Positions 17,901 to 23,202 of a stretch of 26,173 nt of DNA are shown here, piece after piece. The notes under the pieces are model-generated. The model was not told the DNA's origin, did no database searches, and was given only the letters and a program-made list of their open reading frames with translations. The stretch spans positions 1-26,173 of IMG/VR virus record IMGVR_UViG_3300049008_000010; one strand, 5' to 3'. The translations under genes were made by a program, and so were the position numbers. The first letter of the stretch is position 1, and each line of letters starts with the position of its first letter. The DNA comes from a virus.

Positions 17901-20794
17901 GCTTTTGCAATTAGGTCTATACTCTCACCTAGCTTATCAAGTGTTTCATGAGGGATGCCGAGGTCATCTAACAAACCTTTAGTCTTAGAACCTAAGCTCA
18001 GTTTCTTAAAAATACCACCAATAGCTTCTGAGAGTTTATCCCACGAAGGTAGTTGAAACATACTCACTACATTTCCGATACTATCAGCCAGTTCATTAAA
18101 ACCACCTGCCAATGGAGACATATCAAACACATCAGCTAGAGCAACTAACACATTATTAATAGAATCAAGATTAGGTAATCTGAACTTACTTAGCTCTGAC
18201 TTAAGTTCATCGGCCCATGACATATCAATGCTGAACATATCTGACACAATTGTTGTCTCAGAGAGCTTAGAAATAGATGCGATAAAACCTTTTACTGCTG
18301 CAATATAATCAGCGTAATCAGGTGTTTTAAGGTTGGAGCCTATCTCAACCAAACTTTCTTTAAATGCTTGGAGTCTTGCTGTATCTGGTAAAGTAAAGTC
18401 TTTGAACAAACCTGTAAGACTCTTAATGAAACGCTGAACTACATCAATATCAGGAAGACTTATGTTAGGGATAAACCCCTTCAAAGTTTCAGATACAATA
18501 TTGAAAGAATCTTGAAGCACAACAATAAACTTGTCTAAAGCTCCATGTGGAATCTCTAGTGTATCAAGTATAGATAAAGCCCAGCCCATACTAATTTTTG
18601 GTAAAGGTATTCTCTTAAGGTTAGTCCAAGCTGAATACAGAAGTGTTAGTGTACCATCTACCAACCCTTGCATATCAAACTGTGAAAAGAGTCCTTGAGT
18701 GAACCTTAACGCTGTATGATAAAGACCTCCTATGAACATCTTGATAGGGCCTTCTGCGGCCCGCTCATCTAGGTTATACACGAATTTAATAGCGACAGCA
18801 GGTAACTTGAAGATTGCATAAGATAAGGCAGTTCCTATGTAATAACCGACTCTGCTGTACAGAACTTGGAGTATGTTGCCAAAGGTAGCAGACAGCATAG
18901 ATTTTACTTCTGATAATGGTCTAGCTAATACACTATGTAGTACAGGGCCTATAACTTGTGTGTAAGCCATGCTTGCTGTTGATGTAAGTCTAGCTATATC
19001 CATATCTGCACCAGCTTGGTTAAAACTAGCTCCAGATAGGAGTTCAGTATCTCCTGTAAACTCACGCTTAGTTTGGTGAACTCTAGCAAGCAGCTTACCA
19101 AATGCCCAGCTAACTGCATTAACCTTTGGAGCTAACCCTGACCAATCACCTGTCCAGATAGCGTCACTAAGCTTATCCAGGTTAGCGATAGCCTCTGGCA
19201 TATCCTTCGAGGTTATTAAGTTAGTAAATCCACGTTGAAGAGTTGTATCTCTAACTTGCCACAGTGAAGCAGCTTCATTAAAAGAGTTAATAGACCTTGA
19301 GATACTGTATATCGACTGAGTGATAGAAGACGCTCTGTGTGCAAATCTAACCTCAAACTCTTTCTTTATAAATTCAGACCTAATACGAAGGGCCATTATA
19401 GGAAGCATAGACCTTAGCCTCTCGCCTGCTTCATCCTTGAATCTTTGATACACTTCTGGCCCTGATAGTTTATCATCTTTCAATGGTTCTTTACCATCCC
19501 TTTTACGGATAGTTGCTTGAGCGTCTCTGATTCCCTCTCTAGCCACTGCACTCTTATTTCTTCCTGGGCTTCTAAAGATGTGCATAAACTGTCTACGAAG
19601 CCTTTCACTAATAGCCAACTGGTCGCCGTACTCAGCGTTATCTCCTGCTGTAATAGATGCAGACTCTCTCTTCATCTCCTTGATAGCAGTCATCATGTTT
19701 GTTACTATTTTAAGCTTATCAGCAACAGCTTTGACTGACTCTACATCATTGTAAATTTGAAGGATGTCATACAAACTTAAATCCGACTTAAGTATAGCCT
19801 TAACGGTAAACACAATAGTTCTTGAAGATAACTTATCTACCAATAAGGAGTATTTCTTAATAGCAGTCTGTTCGACTTTATCTAGTATGTTATCCACTGC
19901 ATTGTTTATACCAGATGTCATAGCGTTGACTCTCTTTAACAATCCTTTTGTCAAGTTAAAGTCTTGCGATAACACACCTGCTCCGTATTTAAAAGCAGCA
20001 ACCATTCTAGTTACAGAAGCCTCTACAGTAAACGCAGATGAAGTGAAGTCTTTATTAGTCTTTTCAGCCATACCTTCTAAGCTTTTAACTAACATATCGT
20101 TATTGAATACACCTGCGGCACCCATCTTCTTAATTTCACCAGCAGTTTTACCTAGCTGCTCCTGGAACCCCTTTGATACATACTTTAAGTTCTCCTGCAC
20201 AGACTTTAACTCGTCACCTGCGAATAAATCAGAAGATACAGCTTGTGTTAGTTGTGTAAGACCTGCCTTAGCTTCTTGCGCACCAGTTCCTGAAAGAGCT
20301 GCACCTTGTTGTAAGGTCTTGACAATTCCAATAACTCTTGAATTACTTACTCCCTTCTTCTCGAGGGCTTGTGCAAAATCTACATAGAGGTTTGTACCTG
20401 AGCCTACATCTGAGTATGTCTCTTGTGACATCTTGTATAGTTTGTCTTGTGTAGATTTAACTTCTTGTGCAGTCTTACTAACAAGTTTCAACCTGTTCTG
20501 GATATTAATTAAGTCATCTGAAACAGCAACCACACTACTTCCAGCCTTAAGCCCTATAAACCCTGCGGCAACACCTACTAAAAGACCTTGCATCTTACTA
20601 AGTCCAGAGTTTACACTCTTTACATTAGAATCCATCCCTTTCATAGAAGCACTCCCTGCACCTCCTATGTTCCCTAGAGAGCGTCCAGCCCTATCCGAAG
20701 CTAACACTAAATTAGCTAAGCTTCTGTTTAACTGAGCGAGCCCATCCTGAGCACCTCTTGTATTCATACCTACATCAAGCGCAATGCCTGTCAT
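5915..20794 (-). CDS. Giant tape measure protein with lysozyme-like domain
   Basis: 4,959 aa from ATG 20794, with an AGGAGG ribosome binding site just upstream. Residues about 80-275 match the phage tape-measure N-terminal pattern (TIGR02675-like: DDLINIQNRLK, LQQGAALSGTGAQEAKAGLTQLTQAVSSDLFAGDEL). Residues about 1090-2480 contain many hydrophobic segments, candidates for the membrane channel formed at DNA ejection. From about 2480 to 4100 the chain is mostly helical and charged. Residues about 4120-4255 resemble a phage tail lysozyme domain (MTKFMEMGWTKNQSAGITAN, then IAESGL with E4155 as likely catalytic acid, and GAGQWQPPR). Residues about 4600-4840 are Gly/Ser-rich with internal repeats, and the C-terminus has the common GPGTGTSDSVPAMLSTGEFVV motif (about 4840-4865). 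The protein sets tail length: at about 0.15 nm per residue the tail would be near 740 nm. Lambda gpH has 853 residues. Confidence 0.95.
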   Translation of the reverse strand: MTGIALDVGMNTRGAQDGLAQLNRSLANLVLASDRAGRSLGNIGGAGSASMKGMDSNVKSVNSGLSKMQGLLVGVAAGFIGLKAGSSVVAVSDDLINIQNRLKLVSKTAQEVKSTQDKLYKMSQETYSDVGSGTNLYVDFAQALEKKGVSNSRVIGIVKTLQQGAALSGTGAQEAKAGLTQLTQAVSSDLFAGDELKSVQENLKYVSKGFQEQLGKTAGEIKKMGAAGVFNNDMLVKSLEGMAEKTNKDFTSSAFTVEASVTRMVAAFKYGAGVLSQDFNLTKGLLKRVNAMTSGINNAVDNILDKVEQTAIKKYSLLVDKLSSRTIVFTVKAILKSDLSLYDILQIYNDVESVKAVADKLKIVTNMMTAIKEMKRESASITAGDNAEYGDQLAISERLRRQFMHIFRSPGRNKSAVAREGIRDAQATIRKRDGKEPLKDDKLSGPEVYQRFKDEAGERLRSMLPIMALRIRSEFIKKEFEVRFAHRASSITQSIYSISRSINSFNEAASLWQVRDTTLQRGFTNLITSKDMPEAIANLDKLSDAIWTGDWSGLAPKVNAVSWAFGKLLARVHQTKREFTGDTELLSGASFNQAGADMDIARLTSTASMAYTQVIGPVLHSVLARPLSEVKSMLSATFGNILQVLYSRVGYYIGTALSYAIFKLPAVAIKFVYNLDERAAEGPIKMFIGGLYHTALRFTQGLFSQFDMQGLVDGTLTLLYSAWTNLKRIPLPKISMGWALSILDTLEIPHGALDKFIVVLQDSFNIVSETLKGFIPNISLPDIDVVQRFIKSLTGLFKDFTLPDTARLQAFKESLVEIGSNLKTPDYADYIAAVKGFIASISKLSETTIVSDMFSIDMSWADELKSELSKFRLPNLDSINNVLVALADVFDMSPLAGGFNELADSIGNVVSMFQLPSWDKLSEAIGGIFKKLSLGSKTKGLLDDLGIPHETLDKLGESIDLIAKAYKNREQLMERVKFIYDGAGEFKYSGLKNLPRDLAARATVKTIDYAISVGIDVPYAKTYKFIKLVRETVDSVKELTEKVKGFFMFDRKGIDFSIKMPKMSSLKAVAKDIDETLNTSHPKGLDLRKVVAGITVAITALMSPLLAFQALVVLAVNSLANSLYVIGDSVSDVIDKVIDGIDSSSIKGLFERLRQGVVDGLYGLSSLLGKSVILESIAETIKGSNKGGLAEVIRSTIATAIAIAVGGAYPFIAYLTITGIVLKNVGNSGLSKYFDTLMTEVGKVAEKVAEIVTRAVVLGINGLVTLTPALLKGVIEGIIGSTFGAAQSSAVGLLVSNNLINALAIGLLGYVAFAKKGFKTVKKLFSSLATIPAPAMGTGMGARVFFNNKLLAVAAAAAMSTAMMDSISIFEASFVAAPLLLFAILGKDGGLHAIKVAALGLAGAFNSVFSIARPLVMATPLGMSASALLTSTGLGSSLPTSPAYQAAIARLHASRLALQSTAMSGYKNFVRNSVSNGGQFGAVGSTMTAKQALQTNANGTILPIRPVLNEAIASLKAAPLDKAGASLGASGLVISTAFNGMVASIRGLGPGFSAAISAIGVPLTWLQRKVGMFNVALQSIGSGVPKGVHGLVSVFQIVALSIGRHLGRIALEYVRFIDLLASPIKSAVAFLGPQWTKWILGAIVAIGMLALSIKDAKAGTNELLSTKSTSMSDGLSGLTIGMLGFATAIGVAKLAYSGLVKHQLTTPSLMFKLARIDGRAGATGVKDRLALGIGEVLARVTPMHADRLRLPSIISNSKLPGTAFLRSSVWWGNALRSNRSMNIRDSIGKNYDYAKEFLRDQQRVGNAYVPGSSFATRRSALKDYAPERLARTAKIRQALLQEFNSVGADAVHVSQRLGTREMGSKTGRTLLKGLPGFDFNFFKGEAAEKGTKFFHSAAAGLMSMNLSSLKLGATWSMLASKMALLKVGFVGLILSLGLMGASAVKESFWDKHNNLRETKTEVEGLTSGFVALGVAMLAIPSIFKAITAYSKGMVFTDVAKASSAQSIINTQKGNILNNKLGLSKGLLGKSPALLAAERLQYISFGKQMIANVPATIYPGMSARLLTRASPTKQVLRTLKDIAQGNLNTSIPSLPPIAGYRVLPKEQRQAIRDKRAALYERYGRSYYDVRSVVPPIKVDRVALLKAQYDLWKAQNTRVTPTILRANTQRLKDEAARAISVLPGNIQPRASSALAGVNSKLSTLRAAPFSSFTEFQKQQRSIESLTKARSKLEALVARPLSVSNIAQVASINAQLARDIASQPGTFNAGVRAMRESMLGLGSAAKVSIASFAKGMFTVPFWANLLKQVTMFRASLAIGAIFLAVKISSTDTVRESIRELSSSATTLIGILAGVTAAIGVMYLALRAPTNGLGFFSSLTKLLGEFIKLAWIAAKSPLWLAGKVNSYVNPYSAASKAKMAATGAAGMKGLAVDAAGKAVLNTTPLVAPMGAFQAGVQTFVKGVAKWGMIGAGVAVLAVVYQSMKGDSDGIAMNIGKVWDGLRSILDMKATTVGGRMSVMRDNLSPMNVGNTRVDFSAQLRKIDFGKMSQEKFNSFEDVAKEHRGSLDSLVKLAMKQGSLTAEQETELAKTTKMVEDLLSRNSNTAGMSIADIADNGRDKLTSVNNNTWTALQRMLGQDSSIGPITSKRFNEKQIEQIKVDNSKGFMEKTGDHIVKVWSDKFTVAAGEWGYKELSKGQLGSAQLVSTIAKLSNSNASYLRPEDQTKRETLVAGIYDAKAYANEHRSDAGGYEAQVAYLKALEENLPLLNELNRKAEDLKNISVFDKGFKDTLGKLKDSFKIDLVDESKVNMFPASTADIKQLDVLLAKADEIKGRVLRTTSERVTAAQDMNASLEGATAKVAEIKAKISESSLLAFQITILPPSVGATEDYLRLLKSYSEAKSIELTASVDTLSQAKIDYNAISPNAPRAERKLGQDKVDRAAYNAVIASPTLPQFEDINAKGAAVNMEAITASQFDSFNEKGLVEYSVQLDKVRSSFATIGAMKNKLGEPDYFNNMKLSVEAYNKELAKSAALLAKAALERAKEDKGSLAGQSIRLAADLKVELNTTDYAGFIPLAQEVLRLQSALADLKSNVGRTSDVFKNTDAAKVADQTLESRPTALVESFTVSAKSLFPKNELIDAFSQAMKENATDNSTLSEKIKSVTTASGASDLDLTTKREVADADARGEAQKGYRGLSKSLSDLRTGSDKLLSKYINPVTFGLSKIPDSVLDFVNIKPKYATNYNPLDSRGEFKTTPVQGTLGDIAKSETLYTSLFDFKAQFKEATRDKGSLFYNSPKGNYDKIVARGFAVMEASRESYRDILNAVPNDYTEASRDKTRERPNSNLVEVVSNSLSKFDTAKAGLMLDSFIASAKETGDSIAAALKPEHPLTFAERTGKFAPLSQGAQLNNGIDRRVKPALMDSVVGTFNNGGERSPTMDPYYKMKDYSKSLIDIPSLDKAPIDIGSTLASELVKGDIFNVKKDLASLDTDFSKVLESQVSDAVKATSAVVEMSSVPLNDIDSDKYAKVTLELANAKANLDAFNVAAKTTKELLGESLKLFPSLNDEQRKELVGLYTQKESNRQVLENLSKYNTPEGLKTVAVAVESEKDVNVKLGAINKAGTNQSQTTALSTGSDLTKYTAYNALTGGTGSDSLMNNPAKLADAVKTLTQITAINTSLKDIGLPDSKKVELFSSLTSLKEHLAGLEEPSKRLKDLFGGSLASLLGATPQAFKRMKVLGEDLAKLKLSLETATGKEAQGIRAKIVSKEGEVSSINRVSDTQGKLQAYTGGTAAEQYQRSLTLDVSPASNEALSKAGGLEKHNSLQKAMLTKKLELESAPTVRGYQQLGAMERALNTVSEKAKTLQETLSATGVAMEDLRGISASSFKTLMSLGQSTMFVDKQLSELDASASQSTFDTLMKRKDDNVKIAFEVMMQAIHNTPEKISKALAEFGVTSSSVMASLSQGAVDSLLKVDSNIKRLQEALKDPDNASRFQEIYGWLAKSEKIAKNIKDNFATNSGKVEAINKAFSTNLTVDSAIGMKPEQFEGFYQKALAKNNQVEANDSYVSNTGEIPNLAVPDSLFKTALADTNEILKSIDANTKVMVPTSIDSATVETNAAVNGVKVQDSLPSTDSRTSSVMTKFMEMGWTKNQSAGITANLIAESGLKDSIISGIKKGDSGASIGAGQWQPPRQRDFKRVFGEDLLGSSLIKQLQFVNWELNNTEKSAGDRLRRTDSAKGAGRVLSKYYERPLAVSEAMDNRGELASRIVKEPFTSVKQQVEEMLPKVHTVIPAQANDDTYKPSLQVVPPKAQEAVVATDKVADSRTQAEITLASIKGASISTLIADITAMVPSLDMYKESLKTLSTKSLEAAAGVAAQIKDVQNQVDIKAITAEAGKAQVDAFTDGLVASLGVDKLGEGLARIGESADSVAINLLSETERVFAEGLVKSIGQLKDKMNLTNDPKVKRALQIQLTKKQEDLKNTLDTEGKDPEAEARAAGKSFSSNILGTFSSSLQDYATTDKSFKEVATEGLNKMKTTFFSHVLDGLMNTIAGKGSVIETALQGLGSITSGKGGLGLSSEGSPSTGVFSNIFGSIGSVVGGWFGSSEAGVALGSGIGGMGDKALGVDTNAPIEIDTSSVEGILASIAKLLQQTNTLLGASGPSTVSSTNPTGGMLGGLASAGIAALSSTTLLKDYAGNTGTDNEMLGLQAGTNSVLKPGGAGSSSYIGDMTANEALSSGAINGISGLAGSLGSLFAKGGSAGPAAIPQGSSVLQMLTTIANLIQQTNTLIGNSAGGGKSSKTGGAVKTGLSLVGTAVGTYFGSPQLGKMAGDTLGSFADGALKKAAGGPIVGPGTGTSDSVPAMLSTGEFVVNAKDAMENQGLLHAINSGRTHHLATGGQITKTGVQSSYREAVSSKSASNSPISNSQTINLKVVGDVSRQTKSEIFKMMPIIASGVNIHNREKGFG

Positions 20795-20813
20795 AAATCC
20801 TCCTAATCTAAAT

Positions 20814-20847
20814 AAACCCCCACCGAAATGAGTCAGTGAGGGAGTTT
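20814..20847 (-). other. Hairpin in the leader of the tape measure gene
   Basis: On the minus strand the arms AAACTCCCTCAC (20847-20836) and GTGGGGGTTT (20823-20814) pair with one bulge, one skipped base and one T-G pair around a 12-nt loop. It sits between the upstream stop codon and the tape measure ribosome binding site (20804-20799). The sequence after it, ATTTAGATTAGG, is only moderately T-rich, so termination would be weak at best. It may act as an attenuator or processing site with the stronger hairpin just upstream. Confidence 0.45.
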
Positions 20848-20848
20848 G

Positions 20849-21097
20849 TTACTTGTACTTAGCAAGCACCTTCTCAACAAAGTGAGAAGGTGCTTGCTTC
20901 GATGAACCTCTATTGAGTTCAGTAATGTACGGTACATCATTTACTACTGTGACACCCTCTTGGTGCCAACCGTCTCTAGCGCGTCCAGTATCTACTGGTG
21001 TTGCAGCCTTAAGACTATCTACAATTGAACTCGTAAGTAATAACTGAGAGAGCTTAAGATGTGCAACTACTTTGTTTACGCCAGTTACCTTAATCAT
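20849..21097 (-). CDS. HK97 gp10-like connector / tail completion protein
   Basis: 82 aa. The segment ATPVDTGRARDGWHQEG (about 32-48), then VNDVPYITELNRGSSKQAPSHFVEKVL (about 52-78), is the hallmark of the HK97-gp10 family: the PVDTGR motif followed by a Y-x-x-x-L-N-x-G-S-S-x-Q-A-P block. Family members sit at the head-tail interface and help complete the tail. It is short for the family, lacking part of the N-terminal region. The ATG overlaps the previous stop by 4 nt. Its position directly before the tape measure gene is unusual; it is normally among the connector genes. A perfect 16-bp inverted repeat lies inside the last codons. Confidence 0.7.
   Translation of the reverse strand: MIKVTGVNKVVAHLKLSQLLLTSSIVDSLKAATPVDTGRARDGWHQEGVTVVNDVPYITELNRGSSKQAPSHFVEKVLAKYK
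20861..20898 (-). repeat. Perfect 16-bp inverted repeat (RNA hairpin) upstream of the tape measure gene
   Basis: The arms 20861-20876 and 20883-20898 are exact reverse complements (AGCAAGCACCTTCTCA and its complement) around a 6-nt loop. The whole dyad is coding, spanning roughly codons 67-79 of the gp10-like gene, and ends three codons before its stop. As RNA it gives a 16-bp stem with no U-tract after it, so it is not an intrinsic terminator. A double-stranded stem of this length could be an RNase III site or a barrier that limits read-through or decay between the upstream tail genes and the tape measure message. Confidence 0.75.
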
Positions 21098-21312
21098 ATC
21101 CCGCAGAAGATTCTATAGTCATTAGAACGACTCCAGAGTGGACCTTCTTGTGGAAAACTTAGAAACTCTTTAGCAGCAGCTTCGTAGTTACCTAAGTTAA
21201 GTTGTGCAAATAGCTCTGAGCTTTCAAACACTTCAACACCTATTGCACTGATAAGTGAATTAAGTGCTACCTCTTGGTTGTCAGTTAGTGGAACTTCAAC
21301 ATTATTTATCAT
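21094..21312 (-). CDS. Small protein resembling the C-terminal half of GH24 lysozymes
   Basis: 72 aa. VPLTDNQEVALNSLISAIGV, EVFESSELFAQLNLGNYEAA and AKEFLSF follow closely the pattern of phage GH24 endolysins after the active site (LTQ-NQFDALVSF-x-FNVG, then SSTLL-x-KLN-x-GDY-x-GAA-x-EFL). The N-terminal catalytic part (E, D and T of the T4-lysozyme-like triad) is absent and the usual RRxxE ending is degraded. It is probably a non-catalytic domain reused in tail assembly. It begins inside the end of the T reading frame and overlaps the next gene by 4 nt, so it belongs to the operon. The family assignment is by eye and needs a profile search. Confidence 0.5.
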   Translation of the reverse strand: MINNVEVPLTDNQEVALNSLISAIGVEVFESSELFAQLNLGNYEAAAKEFLSFPQEGPLWSRSNDYRIFCGI

Positions 21313-22011
21313 ATACTAATTTATCCCCACCAGTTGAGTTGCTGGATAACATAGCAAGGAATCCCGAAGCGACTAAATCAGAACGGTTTTCCTTCTCGTT
21401 TTCGTGCATTATGGCAGCACTTGAGAAGAACTCCCAAGGCTTGCCTTTTACACCTTGTGCCAGAAGAAGTTTATAGGCTCTATCATCCTCCCGCCAACCA
21501 ACGGGCCGCATAGACAGGTAAGAGAACCAGCCAATTAACTCGTCATAGGACATATCGCGCTTTATATCTGCGACAGTCATCTTCAAGTTAAAGGCCAGTT
21601 CATACAATGCTAGTTCTTCTTCTGAGAGTGTTACTTTCCCTTTGAAGCTGCTTCTGCACCAAGACCCACATACTTCATAACTTCATTCGACAACCTGGAC
21701 AGCTCGTCAATAGGAAGGTCTTCGATTTCAGCGTCAGTAAGGTCTTTAGCACCTTCAACACCCAGTCGCAAGATTAGCTTTAACACACCGAAATCAGAAG
21801 ACTCTGCATCAGGGTTTACTGTACCTGCTTCTTCATGCTCTTTAGCTACTGCTTGCATAGCCGCAGCAACTGCCTGGATTTCTTGCACTTCATGTACGGA
21901 CATCTTTGTAATGTTTACATCTTCGCCCATAAACTTGACTGATTTAGTCATACGTTTACCAACAAAATTACCTAGACCTGTACGTGGAGTTGCTTTAGTA
22001 ATGTCGTTCAT
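21302..22011 (-). CDS. Tail assembly chaperone GT (-1 frameshift product)
   Basis: Joining the 126-residue G frame to the T frame by a -1 shift at 21634 gives about 236 aa. After the shift the chain reads VTLSEEELALYELAFNLKMTVADIKRDMSYDEL, then the gpT-like pattern of a helical domain with SYDELIGWFSYLSMRP (Pfam Phage_tail_T-like). The T frame has no plausible start of its own: its first candidate is a TTG at 21607 with no good Shine-Dalgarno, and the frame stays open upstream through the slippery site. In lambda the G and GT proteins, in a fixed ratio, coat the tape measure and recruit tube protein. That role is especially demanding here because the tape measure is almost 5,000 residues. Confidence 0.8.
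21631..22011 (-). CDS. Tail assembly chaperone G
   Basis: 126 aa. A basic N-terminus (GLGNFVGKRMTKSVKFMGEDVNITKMSVHEV) leads into helical, acidic sequence (VLKLILRLGVEGAKDLTDAEIEDLPIDELSRLSNEVMKYVGLG), the pattern of gpG-like chaperones encoded between tail tube and tape measure. The stop TAA (21633-21631) follows the slippery heptamer directly, so most ribosomes should end here and a minority continue as GT. The ATG overlaps the preceding stop by 4 nt. Confidence 0.75.
   Translation of the reverse strand: MNDITKATPRTGLGNFVGKRMTKSVKFMGEDVNITKMSVHEVQEIQAVAAAMQAVAKEHEEAGTVNPDAESSDFGVLKLILRLGVEGAKDLTDAEIEDLPIDELSRLSNEVMKYVGLGAEAASKGK
21634..21640 (-). other. Programmed -1 ribosomal frameshift site (GGGAAAG)
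   Basis: The minus strand reads GGGAAAG in the phase G GGA AAG relative to the G frame, followed by TAA. This is the same heptamer, in the same phase, as the lambda G/T site. A -1 slip re-reads it as GGG AAA and enters the T frame, which is open through the junction. The stop codon immediately downstream should enhance pausing. Confidence 0.85.
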
Positions 22012-22220
22012 TGTTTATCACCTATAGTGACAGCTTCAACAGCCATCTTGATTGTATTAAGGGTTTCTAACAGAGAGTCTATCTCTGCTAACTTGGTTGA
22101 GTCTTCTATAAACTCAGCACGTCTTGTTGTTGCATTTAGAATGCTTTTATCACAAGACTTAAGCAATTGCTTTCTTGTGACAGCTAAGACGTACTCTGCT
22201 GTAAAAGGCTTAGTGTTCAT
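22008..22220 (-). CDS. Small helical protein between tail tube and chaperone genes
   Basis: 70 aa, not recognised. It is predicted to be mainly alpha-helical, with basic residues in the first half (VLAVTRKQLLKSC) and a heptad-like second half (STKLAEIDSLLETLNTIKMAVEAV). Its ATG overlaps the tube-protein stop by 1 nt and its stop overlaps the G start by 4 nt, so translation is coupled to both. Lambda has no gene in this position. A role in tail assembly is inferred only from location. Confidence 0.6.
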   Translation of the reverse strand: MNTKPFTAEYVLAVTRKQLLKSCDKSILNATTRRAEFIEDSTKLAEIDSLLETLNTIKMAVEAVTIGDKQ

Positions 22221-22801
22221 TAGATTGTGTATGCGCCGAAGAACTGTGTTTGCATAGTCAAAGTAACTTTGCTAGTGTTAGCATCAGACAATGAAGTAGC
22301 AACAGTACGAGCGTCAATACGACCAACCCAGTACCAGTAAGAGTTCGCCGTAGTACCTAAGCCGCCTACAGCAGAAGCTTGAGTCGCAGGTTTAGAACTT
22401 AATGTAGCGAAACGCATAACAACTTGCTGGCCAGTACCCACTAAACCGCCTAGGTAAGCTGTTGCTTTATCCCAGTCAGCTTCGACATGGTTAACTGTGA
22501 ACTCAAGGGTAGGCGCGTCAGCTTGCGCGTTCACTTGGAACGACATAGGTTGACCGTATACAGGAACCTTTACAATGTTCGCAGGGATACCCATTTCAGG
22601 AAACTCTTTAATGTTATTCATCATAACAAATGCACCAAGTGCACGAGTACCACCTACGTTAGCGATTTCAGTAGCGAAATGTGTATCAAATTCAGCTTGC
22701 GTATCTAACGCATCTAATGCAGCTTTAGTGAAGTGTGTAGCAGGTGCAGAGACCGCAATGCTTGAGAACATTGCAGATGAAATAGCGGTATTGTGAGCCA
22801 T
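22220..22801 (-). CDS. Major tail tube protein
   Basis: 193 aa, beta-rich and of low charge, with a pattern typical of siphophage tube proteins: an N-terminal arm, NNIKEFPEMGIPANIVKVPVYGQPMSFQVNAQADAPTLEFTVNHV (about 61-106) and a C-terminal strand-rich part ending in LTMQTQFFGAYTI. Its position between terminator and chaperones is that of lambda V. It would polymerise into hexameric rings around the tape measure; with a tail near 740 nm many rings would be needed, so high expression is expected. Its codons look slightly richer in strong choices than neighbours, but I did not measure this. The ATG overlaps the upstream stop by 1 nt. Confidence 0.8.
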   Translation of the reverse strand: MAHNTAISSAMFSSIAVSAPATHFTKAALDALDTQAEFDTHFATEIANVGGTRALGAFVMMNNIKEFPEMGIPANIVKVPVYGQPMSFQVNAQADAPTLEFTVNHVEADWDKATAYLGGLVGTGQQVVMRFATLSSKPATQASAVGGLGTTANSYWYWVGRIDARTVATSLSDANTSKVTLTMQTQFFGAYTI

Positions 22802-23202
22802 CAGGTATTACTCCATGAATAGTTAATTGTGTACTCCGAAAGATGGAGTCCAGGGTTTGCCTTATCAACACCATAGTGAGACAAGGTACTGTTTGTAAAT
22901 ATAAGTGTACCTAAGGAGCCTTTTACAGATTTACCCATTAGGTGTTTGTCAAGAATGTCAGAGATTACACTAGTCCGTCTTACACCTATCCCAGCTTTTA
23001 TAAATATCTGGGCTATGAGAAAACCTCTGGAAGACCTTGCACTGTATGAAGGACTTCCAGTTGCAATATCAAGTCTAATAAACTCTTCTGTTATAACACT
23101 TACGAAGTTGTTAGGTAACACCTTTAGGTTTTCTGCAAGAAACGCAGGAGTCCTCAGCAAGGAGTAAATAGAGTCTTCCAACTCAGTGAATTTACCCGAC
23201 AT
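22801..23202 (-). CDS. Tail terminator-like protein
   Basis: 133 aa. The order of elements, an N-terminal helix (KFTELEDSIYSLLRTPAFL), a strand FLIAQIFIKAGIGVRR, a helix SVISDILDKHLMG, then GTLIFTNSTLSHYGVDKANPGLHLSEYTINYSW, matches DUF4128/gpU-like tail terminators that cap the tube and dock to the head. It lies directly before the tube gene as expected. Its ATG lies 11 nt inside the end of the preceding gene. Confidence 0.65.
   Translation of the reverse strand: MSGKFTELEDSIYSLLRTPAFLAENLKVLPNNFVSVITEEFIRLDIATGSPSYSARSSRGFLIAQIFIKAGIGVRRTSVISDILDKHLMGKSVKGSLGTLIFTNSTLSHYGVDKANPGLHLSEYTINYSWSNT

Noticed and set aside
19764-20387. Plus-strand open frame of 207 codons
   Set aside because: It lies wholly inside the tape measure gene on the opposite strand, has no recognisable domain, and its content mirrors the biased codons of the real gene.
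21302-21607. T as a separate gene starting at TTG 21607
   Set aside because: The start has no good ribosome binding site and the frame is open upstream through a lambda-type slippery site, so it is best read as the extension of G.
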